A DNA stretch of 64,000 nt from Macrocybe gigantea (taxonomy: Eukaryota; Basidiomycota; Agaricomycetes; Agaricales; Callistosporiaceae): NCBI GenBank assembly GCA_011319805.1, contig SJRY01000275.1:124001-188000 (forward strand). Reading direction: 5' to 3'. A program made the position numbers and the translations under genes. Below are positions 57,062 to 64,000 of this stretch, in pieces (the first letter of the stretch is position 1; the number at the start of each line of letters is the position of its first letter). The notes under the pieces are model-generated. The model saw only the letters and a list, made by a program, of their open reading frames with translations, searched no databases and was not told where the DNA came from.

Positions 57062-58380
57062 TCGCTTACCAGACCACAAAGAATGGGACCATGAAATAAA
57101 CTTAACAAAGGATGCACCCAAAACGATACTGAGCAAGGTTTATCCAATGACACAGAAAGAACTAGAGGAACTAGATGCCTTCGTCGAAGAAGGATTATGA
57201 ACAGGAAAAATACACCCATCGAAATCGCCTTATGCAGCACCCTGCTTCTTTCGCAACAAGAAGGATGGAAGCAAACGACTCATCCAAGACTACTGGGAGA
57301 TAAACAAATATACGGTCAAGGACAAGTTCCCACTACCATGCATCAGCGAGCTCCTTGACATATTACAAGGAGCAAAGTACTTTAGCAAGATCGATATTAT
57401 CTGGGGATACAATAATGTGCGCATCCGGAAAGGGGACGAATGGAAGGCAGCCTTCCTAACAGCAAGAGGACTCTTCGAACCAATGGTCATGTATTTTGGG
57501 CAGTGCAACGTACCAGGCACTTTTAGCCGAATGATGGCAAGCCTCTTCCAAGACCAAATATGAAGAAGAGTGTGCATAATCTATATGGACAACATCATAA
57601 TCATCAGACGAACACGAGAGGAACTCCAAAAGAACACCATAGAAGTCATGGAAATACTGAACAAGAATGACCTGTTCATCAAAGGACCGAAATGCGTCTG
57701 GGAATCGTTGAAAGTCCCAGTACTAGGATACATCGTAGGAGAAGGGAAGGTAGAAATGGAACCAGAAAAGATCACAGCCGTACAATCCTGGCCAACCCCA
57801 AAGACGAAGAAAGAACTACAAAAGTTCTTGGGATTCATGAACTTTTACCGACGATTCATCAAGGGATATGCAAAGGTCGCTAAACCCCTGACGGAGTTGA
57901 CTGGAAACAAAACATTCCAGTGGACAGACAAGCAAAAGGCGCTTTCAAAGAACTGATCTGACACATAACCTCAGCATCCATTCTAGCACTACCACAGACA
58001 GAAGGAAAATTCTGAGTCGAAACGGATGCCTCAGGATATGCCATTGGAGCGGTACTATCACAACAGCAGAAAGGACTATGGCATCTGATCGCATTCATTT
58101 CGAGATGCATGACCCCAGCGGAACAAAACTATGAAATCTACGACAAGGAACTTCTTGCGATAATGGTCGCACTAAAGACATGGAGACAATACCTCCTCGA
58201 AGCCCAAGAAAAGTTCGAAATATTGACGGATCACAAAAACCTATCATACTTCCGGAAGCCGCAGCGACTCAATTCGAGACAGATTGGCTGGTACCTGAAA
58301 TTACAAGAATATGACTACGAACTATGACACGTACCAGGAAAGGCGAATGGAAAAGCGGATGTCCTGTCACGGATGGCAGG
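57062..58380 (+). pseudogene. Retrotransposon reverse transcriptase and RNase H, inactivated
   Basis: RT motifs are PYAAPCFFRNKKDGSKRLIQ, KFPLPCISELLDILQGAKYF, SKIDI and CIIYMDNIIII. The usual YxDD is YMDN here (57582-57593), so a catalytic aspartate is missing. KKELQKFLGFMNFYRRFIKG and the RNase H start ETDASGYAIGAVLSQ with LTDHKNLSYF follow. In-frame stops lie at 57198-57200, 57561-57563, 57959-57961, 58013-58015 and 58325-58327; all are TGA. The protease lies upstream in badly broken sequence (HFDTGCRSSH near 56458-56490). Confidence 0.85.
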
Positions 58381-58720
58381 ATATGAAGAAACCTAGCAGA
58401 GAAGGACGACATACAAATGATCAAAGAAGCAGCATTCATTCGACATCTGGAAGAGAATAATAAACGAGACTTCAATTTATGATGTTCGAGGATGAACACC
58501 CACGGAAAGAAGAAGCAGAAAATAACGAAATAATACAAACAAGAGGAATCATGATGATCGAATCCTCAAGATAGAACAAATTCGACAATGCACACGAAGG
58601 GAGACAATCGTAACAACAGGACTGAAGGAAAAACCACACTGGTTCACAGAAGATGACCACATCGTATACGTAGGAGGAAAAATCTACATTCCTCCAGACA
58701 ACAAACTGAAGGAAAACATC

Positions 58721-59745
58721 ATGTTTGAACACTACGATACACCCATCGGAGGACACCCAGGGCAATATCGCATGCACGAGCTCATAAGCTGCACCTACTG
58801 GTGGCCATCAATGCTAACAGACATCAAGAAGTATGTCAATGGATGTGAAACATGTCAGCGAAACAAAATCATCCGACAAAAGAAACATGCACCCCTGCAC
58901 CCGCACGAAGTCCCACAGCAACCATGGGAAGATATCGGAGTAGATCTCATAGGACCGCTACCCAGCTCGAATGGCTTTAATGCCATCGCCGCAGTCACAG
59001 ACCGCCTGACCAAGATGATCCACCTAGTTCCCACAAAGACCGAACTCACAGCAGAAGGTCTCGCACGACTATACCGAGACAATGTGTGGCGGCTTCATGG
59101 AATCCCATGAAAGATCATCAGTGATTGAGGACCCCAGTTCGCAGCACGATTCATGACAGCACTTCTAAAATTACTCGAAACAAAGCAAAATCTATCAACG
59201 GCCTATCACCCACAGACAGATGGACAGGCGGAGCGATCCCACTAAGAAACGGAAGCCTTCTCAGAAGCTTCACAAACAACTTACAGGACGATTGGGCAGA
59301 ATGGATAGCAATCGCAGAGTACCAATATAATGACAAAGCACACCAGGGAACGAAGAAACACCATTCTACCTCAACTATGGAATGCACCCCTGGAAGGGAG
59401 AGCCACAGATGACAGAAGGGAATAACCCCGCAGCAAAAGACTTCGTCAAAAGAATGAACCAAATATGAAAGGAAGCAAATGCCGCGCTGCAATATGCACA
59501 AATACGAGCCAAAGACAATTATGATGCAAGACGAAAACCCGCCTGTGAATACAAGAAAGGGGATAGAGTATGGCTAGAAGCCACCAATATCACAGTCAAT
59601 CGACCATCAAAGATGTTATCGGCACTCCGATACGGACCATTCAAGGTGGTTGAAAAGAAAGGAGCCTCAGCATATCACCTGGAACTCCCAGCATCATGGC
59701 AGCTGATACACCCCGTGTTCAATGAAACACTGCTCATGCCTTACA
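58721..59745 (+). pseudogene. Retrotransposon integrase, inactivated
   Basis: Zinc-binding part GGHPGQYRMHELISCTYWWP with CETCQRNK, then the catalytic core: DLIGPLPSSNGFNAIAAVTD, a stop-interrupted IISD-stop-GPQF and the [14 protein letters not shown] region. Stops at 59108-59110, 59126-59128 and 59466-59468 are TGA at predicted Arg; 59243-59245 is TAA at predicted Gln. A frame slip lies near 59350. The C-terminal part (WLEATNITVNRPSK, LRYGPFKVVEKKGASAYHLE) runs up to the nested solo LTR. Confidence 0.85.
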
Positions 59746-60064
59746 TGTTAGGCTAGACGAATCTCAGAAGGACTCGGGCAGACTAAGTGCGAGAGTGGTC
59801 TTGAGATGATGGCAAAAGGAATATTAAGCCTAGCGTTACTGGTACATCTGGGAGTCCTTATATACACTACAGTACTCGAGCACGGACCATGGGCTGCGCA
59901 ATGCTGTGGACTGCGGATGAGTAAGACTGGAAGGAGATGACTCAGAATGACTAGGGAAGTGGATGACTCGATGGCTGCGCGCTGCGCAGCATGACGGGGG
60001 AGATAAGGGATGTGGGAAAGATAAGATAGGAAAATGAATGGTCCTTTGAGCGACGTCTGTAACA
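59746..60064 (-). repeat. Nested solo LTR, inverted
   Basis: About 319 bp, reverse complement of the element's own LTR, starting TGTTAGG and ending TAACA on the plus strand. It is flanked by its own target duplication TTACA (59741-59745 and 60065-60069). No internal sequence remains, so it is the product of LTR-LTR recombination after a second insertion of the family. Confidence 0.92.
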
Positions 60065-60089
60065 TTACAAAGGACCCCGTTTCAAGATA

Positions 60090-60320
60090 CAAGAGCGACC
60101 ATCACCACCACCCCCTGAAATCATAAATGATGAAGAAGAGTACGAGATAGAAGAGATCCTAAAAAGGAAGAAACAAGGGAGGGAACACTATTCCTGGTCA
60201 AATGGAAAGGATACGGACACGAAGAGAACACATGGATCAAAGAGAAGGAACTGGGAAATGCGCAGCAAGCTCTAGACTACTTCCTAAAGAAACTGCGAAC
60301 CAGGATAAAAGGATCATGAC
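60090..60320 (+). pseudogene. Retrotransposon chromodomain
   Basis: EEYEIEEILKRKKQGRE, then (after a one-base slip) FLVKWKGYGHEENTWIKEKE and ALDYFLKKLRTR. This is a chromodomain at the end of integrase, as in chromoviruses, thought to guide insertion to marked chromatin. It lies beyond the nested LTR. The TGA ending it at 60318-60320 may itself be a changed CGA, because the frame stays open afterwards. Confidence 0.8.
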
Positions 60321-60772
60321 AAGAGGGAAGAAGACCAAAAATCGCACTTCATGACCACCAACACCCCTCAGCATCGACAGCAGCGAGGGCAGCCGCGCAC
60401 CTACCCCCAACCGCCCAAGCGACCTCGAGAATCTGGCAAGGATTATCAATGCTAGCGACTACATGGACCCCTCGCCATCACACTTGGTGCATATATGCGC
60501 TATGTTATGACTGTCCGCACACACCTCTGGACCGGACGAACCCCTAATGGGACCGGCCCCACTACAGCTGAATGTATCGTGCTTCGCGAGGCAATGGAAA
60601 TGCTTCGCACAGAAAACTAGCAACTTAAACTCCTCGCCACCATACTCCATCACATCCGTGCCTATAATGAAGAGCTCATTCATACATGGGCCCCACATGC
60701 CGCGACCACCTGGGAGACCAATACTGGGTGGGGACAGCTGGACTAAGGTTTTTCACGAGGATGTGAACCTAC
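60321..60772 (+). other. Coding-like tail between chromodomain and polypurine tract
   Basis: The frame continues with RRPKIALHDHQHPSASTAAR and later, in another frame, CIVLREAMEMLRTEN, a TAG at 60618-60620 and QLKLLATILHHIRAYNEEL. It is helix-like and could be an additional short ORF of the element. Not assigned. Confidence 0.4.
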
Positions 60773-60783
60773 AGAGAGGGTGA
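60773..60783 (+). other. Polypurine tract
   Basis: AGAGAGGGTGA directly before the 3' LTR, in the position used to prime plus-strand DNA synthesis. Confidence 0.65.
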
Positions 60784-61103
60784 TGTTACAGACATCGCTC
60801 AAAGGACCATTCATTTTCCTATCTTATCTTTCCCACATCCCTTATCTCCCCCATCATGCTGCACAGCGCGCAGCCATCGAGTCATCCCACTTCCCTAGTC
60901 ATTCTGAGTCATCTCCTTCCAGTCTTACTCATCCGCAGTTCACAGCATTGCGCAGTCCATGGTCCGTGCTCGAGTACTGTAGTGTATATAAGGACTCCCA
61001 GATGTACCAGTAATGCTAGGCTTAATATTCCTTTTGCCATCATCTCAAGACCACTCTCGCACTTAGTCTGCCTGAGTCCTTCTGAGATTCATCTAGCCTA
61101 ACA
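60784..61103 (+). repeat. 3' LTR
   Basis: 320 bp, TGTTACAG...CCTAACA, almost identical to the 5' LTR. Differences seen: one T/C, and G/A or C/T changes in CpG-like contexts near GCGCAGCG, TGCCCGAG and ATTCGTCT. Confidence 0.95.
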
Positions 61104-61108
61104 TTCAC

Positions 61109-61848
61109 GGAGGATTGGGTGATACCTGAGCTCCGACTGCCCTTTTCTGTTGGATTCGGGATGATCGCTGCTTGGTCAAGTTGAACCGTATCCTCATATC
61201 CTGATCTCCACAAAAGGTGCTTGGGAAAAGTTCTGATGCTTGGGGCTCAATCTTCATGGGAACGAGAGTAGAACAATAGCGTGGTGTGAGAGCCATCGAG
61301 AGTTGTCCATGACGATGGTGGATATCAAGGCAGTTGCCTTTTTTTTCTTCTTTTTTTTTTCCTGACGGGCTTGATGCTCATATGCATTGTTGTTCTACAT
61401 AATGTGCGGCCTGATGCCCATGTGGGTCGCCAAACATATAGACCATCTTCCAGAGTCCACAACAGCAAATCTGAACAAAGAGAATGAGTAGTTGAAGCTT
61501 CAATTAGTGATGATATTTGTAAATGCAGTGTCGCATATGAAGCAGGACTCATCAAATCAGTGATGAGGGCATTTAAAATGGCAGCAGCGGTGGTCAAATG
61601 TGCTATTCAACTGCTCGTCTCAACATTAGTTCTCCAATGGGCGGCAGAGCAGTACAACGTACAAGCCAAGTGGTTGTAGCAGCGTCGTGCATTCAGGGTG
61701 GGGTTGGGAGCTTCAAAAGAGGCTACGACTTGCCTGCCCGAAGCTAGGAATGAAAATTATTGAAAACAAGATATCGTGAAGGAGCATGTCGAATGAACAA
61801 CAGGTCGAAACAATGCATACATTTTTATCCCTGAAATAGCAATAAAAA
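61109..61848. other. Intergenic region right of the retrotransposon
   Basis: About 740 bases. It has a poly-T tract (about 61339-61361) and a 90-codon minus-strand frame (61325-61597) with no recognised motif. No gene is called. Confidence 0.4.
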
Positions 61849-61922
61849 GGCCGACTAGCTCAGTTGGTTAGAGCGTCGTGCTAATAACGCGAAGGTCTTG
61901 GGTTCGATCCCCACGTTGGCCA
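61849..61922 (+). tRNA. tRNA-Ile (anticodon AAU)
   Basis: 74 nt, no intron. Acceptor GGCCGAC/GTTGGCC, D arm GCTCAGTTGGTTAGAGC, anticodon loop CTAATAA, T arm TTGGGTTCGATCCCCAC. The second copy at 63634-63707 differs by one base in the T loop. Confidence 0.95.
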
Positions 61923-62442
61923 ATGAATTGTTTTTCGAATTCCGTCTTTTTACGTTGGAACGCAATCAGGACATAAACCACACACCGAGCATGTAATGAA
62001 ATCCAGAATAATAGATGGCAGCATCAAGCTTGCATGAGTATTATCGTAGTACATGACATCAATGATGTACGAGTCGTGCACGTGAGTGTAGCGTATGAAC
62101 GGGATCGGGAGAAGCGGATTCAACGTGTAAGTAGAGCGAGACGTAAGACATAAACGTTATGAGCAGCGAAAGAAGGCATCAGTCTATGACGGTAAATGAA
62201 TGAATGGAGCAGGCAACGGCACGATAGCAAGGCACAGCGGTTTTTGAAGAAAATAAAAGGAAACGTAAGGAAAATAGGTCCTAGGTGTTTTCTTTCTTTC
62301 CAGAAGGAAGAGAATGGAAGTATGTTCGGAACAATGTTTATAGTCCAGAGCAGGAAAAGAAAAAAGGAATTAAGACAATCGTGAAAGGAAAAAGGTAAAA
62401 AAAAAAAAAGAGAATGAGTCCACGATGACAAAAGAATCGTCA
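61923..62442. other. Intergenic region
   Basis: About 520 bases with an A-rich tract (62395-62410). No gene or repeat recognised. Presumably holds the 3' untranslated region of the gene at 62443. Confidence 0.4.
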
Positions 62443-63484
62443 TCAATTCTCTTTCATCGCATCATCGTTGAGTTCATGTCCTACGTCCCTTTGTTTCGTC
62501 AGATTCTTGGCGGCCGTATTCACCGTCGATATCAACCCAGATGATGACCGGCTGACGAGCGGAGGTCGAGAAGGGACCTGGAAGGAACCGGCCAGCGGCG
62601 CGCTCAGAGGCGCAGATGTGAATTTGGACGCAGAGCCCGGGCTCAGGACAAACGTAGGGAGGGCCGGAAGGGGCGCAGTTGGAGGAGGCGCGGTGGGCGC
62701 GGGAACGGAGACTAGCCTTCTGGGGCCTCGTCTAGGCCTGTAGACAGACGCGGTAAACATGAAGTTCAAATTATAAGAAACGTAAAAGTTTACCTGGACA
62801 AAAATCCGCCAACGCTCCCACTCCTCAACCTGCCCAATAGACCCTTCTTTTCGCCGACGACGGCATTCGTGGCCTGCGCAAGCGGCGCCGTGCCAAGACC
62901 GAAAGCCTGGCTGGTGCTCGTCAAAGCATTTGCGGCGGCAGACTGGTGGCCTGCTGCGCCTGTGCCTGTTCCGCGACAGCGCCCATGCTCGCCAAGTTCA
63001 TCACGGCACTAAGACTGCCGCTCCTGCTCCTAGAAAGCGACGCGGGCGGGGACGCCGTGAGGTGCATCTGGAGCTGCAACGCGTTGCCGGCGCTGCGCGC
63101 TGGAGACCGGATGGAGTTCATAGGCGAGGTACCCACGGTGAGGCTCGAGCGGCGCTTGCGCAGGCGCGGGCGCGGTTGTGCCACGGCCGTCGAGGGGCTC
63201 GTCGCCCCCTGTGTGGTGGCGTTCGAGGTCGGCCCGGTGGCACTGGCATTCGTGCTCAGCGAAGGCGCTTCGGGCGTGGGCGTCTGCTCTCTTTCCGTGT
63301 CGAGCTCGATGTCGCTGTCGTCTGAAATAGGCACGGGCGAAGACGGCGAGATGGGGGAGGGCAGGTCAAAGTAGTCATAGTTGGGGTCGTTTATGGACGT
63401 CACCGAGGAATTAGGATGGTTGATGAAAGCGTGTTGTGGAGCCAAGAGTCCCGAAGAAAAAAAAGCAGAATATGCGGCCGTCAT
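62443..63484 (-). CDS. Hypothetical low-complexity protein
   Basis: Not recognised. From the Met at 63484 the protein reads MTAAYSAFFSSGLLAPQHAF, then DPNYDYFDLPSPISPSSPVP, an acidic DDSDIELDTE, Ser/Thr/Ala-rich parts, LRKRRSSLTVGTSPMNSIRS and SRSRSGSLSAVMNLASMG. After KKGLLGRLRSGSVGGFLSR an intron (gtaaac...ctacag, about 62740-62796) joins PRRGPRRLVSVPAPTAPP, and it ends at 62443-62445. Basic and Ser-rich stretches suggest phosphorylation and disorder. The open frame extends upstream (RRRRTALKEQAKAI) into the neighbouring tRNA, so an upstream exon is likely and the start is uncertain. Confidence 0.6.
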
Positions 63485-63633
63485 TATGGCTTTTGCCTGC
63501 TCTTTCAGGGCTGTTCGTCGACGTCGGAGGTGGAAGTGGATTAAGGGAGAAAGAAGTTCGAGTGAAACCAAGTTGAACCTGGTTACCAAGATAATCTTTG
63601 TAGCCAAACAACGCGTACACAAAAAGACAAACA

Positions 63634-63707
63634 TGGCCAACGTGGGTATCGAACCCAAGACCTTCGCGTTATTAGCACGACGCTCTAACCAACTGAGCTA
63701 GTCGGCC
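63634..63707 (-). tRNA. tRNA-Ile (anticodon AAU)
   Basis: Reverse-strand copy of the tRNA at 61849-61922, 74 nt, with T arm TTGGGTTCGATACCCAC. Anticodon loop CTAATAA. The two genes converge on the gene between them. Confidence 0.95.
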
Positions 63708-63949
63708 ATATATGGACTTATTTTCTTATCTTCAAATGTGATAGAATAAGGGAAACAAGAAAAATCAATAAATAGCGGCGTATGTATATTGCCAAATTGA
63801 CGCATAGGTAGTTTACACCCAAAAACCCAACTGTCCCCTATCCGAATACCGCGGCGCCATCTGCAACGCAACCGCGGTGGTCAACTAACTCACAAGTATT
63901 ATGTATGTTATTTTGTCCTATCCCTCCGTAGCCCCAAAACAGCCGAGAC

Positions 63950-64000
63950 CTACTCCTCGTCCTCGAATCGGAGTATCTGCGCGTCTTCGTCCACAGGCAA
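63950..64000 (-). CDS. C-terminal end of a gene continuing past the window
   Basis: Minus-strand codons read LPVDEDAQILRFEDEE followed by TAG (63950-63952). The frame is open to the window edge and acidic, like a real protein tail. The product is not recognisable from 16 residues. It could be chance. Confidence 0.45.
   Translation of the reverse strand: MPVDEDAQILRFEDEE

Larger units (their letters stand above)
54279..61103 (+). mobile_element. Ty3-type LTR retrotransposon with chromodomain (chromovirus-like), inactivated
   Basis: Two 320-bp direct LTRs (54279-54598 and 60784-61103) begin TGTTA and end TAACA, flanked by the 5-bp target duplication TTCAC (54274-54278 and 61104-61108). The internal order is gag with zinc knuckles, protease, reverse transcriptase, RNase H, integrase and a C-terminal chromodomain, which is the Ty3/chromovirus order. 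The LTRs differ at about five positions, all transitions, so the insertion is fairly recent. Coding capacity is lost through many premature stops, nearly all readable as CGA changed to TGA or CAA/CAG to TAA/TAG, plus single-base frame slips. A solo LTR of the same family sits inside in inverted orientation (59746-60064). The host is a fungus; no link to any animal or plant virus. Confidence 0.93.

Noticed and set aside
59746..60064. Inverted LTR read as part of a hairpin or a Helitron end
   Set aside because: It is full LTR length with TG...CA type ends and a 5-bp duplication, which fits a solo LTR better.
62921..63658. Start of the low-complexity gene at 63658
   Set aside because: That Met lies inside the tRNA-Ile on the same strand. 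The Met at 63484 or an unseen upstream exon is more likely.

Overview
This is nuclear DNA from a filamentous basidiomycete, most likely an Agaricomycete of the wood- or litter-decay type. The evidence is intron-dense genes with 50-75 nt introns, three laccases with a GMC oxidoreductase, Ctp1, Chk1 and Cdc4 homologues of fungal type, and a chromodomain Ty3-type retrotransposon. The species cannot be named from this window. All exon borders were read by eye from GT/AG signals, reading frame and family motifs.

Left third (1-31 kb) is accessory and secretory. It holds the N-terminal part of a GMC oxidoreductase (minus), an S28 serine peptidase (plus), laccase 1 (minus), a single-exon secreted protein with a stanniocalcin-like cysteine pattern, a Gfo/Idh/MocA oxidoreductase, an intron-containing tRNA-Leu, a fumarylacetoacetase-family protein with a predicted signal peptide, a frame-broken Ctp1/Sae2/CtIP homologue, laccase 2 (plus), two related multi-span membrane proteins transcribed divergently, two related small secreted proteins ending in a CCTGCN motif, and a tRNA-Gly.

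Middle (30-48 kb) is mostly conserved housekeeping: a divergent SAR1 paralogue that has lost its GTP-binding motifs, a Utp16/Bud21 ribosome-biogenesis factor, CHK1, RPC25 (RNA polymerase III), a mitochondrial pyrimidine-nucleotide carrier (RIM2 type), a CDC4-type F-box/WD40 protein, a TPR plus J-domain co-chaperone, and a secreted class 3 lipase.

Right third (48-64 kb) has laccase 3 (minus), a 2.6 kb gene-poor stretch, a 6.8 kb Ty3-type chromodomain LTR retrotransposon (54279-61103, duplication TTCAC) carrying a nested inverted solo LTR of its own family (duplication TTACA), two convergent tRNA-Ile(AAU) genes around a low-complexity hypothetical gene, and the last codons of another gene at the right edge.

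The most striking signal is in laccases 1 and 3. Both split their copper-ligand motifs over exons of 9, 10, 9, 14 and 6 nt at matching positions, so the copper sites exist only if every microexon is spliced in. Other points of interest are the SAR1-like protein without P-loop, switch and NKxD motifs; a retrotransposon whose 11-nt primer site is complementary to its own predicted transcript start, as in Tf1 self-priming; and stop codons in that element that nearly all fit CGA-to-TGA or CAA/CAG-to-TAA/TAG changes.

A caution for any user: several well-conserved genes carry single-base frame breaks, often in short homopolymers. Whether these are sequencing errors or real lesions cannot be decided from the sequence alone.
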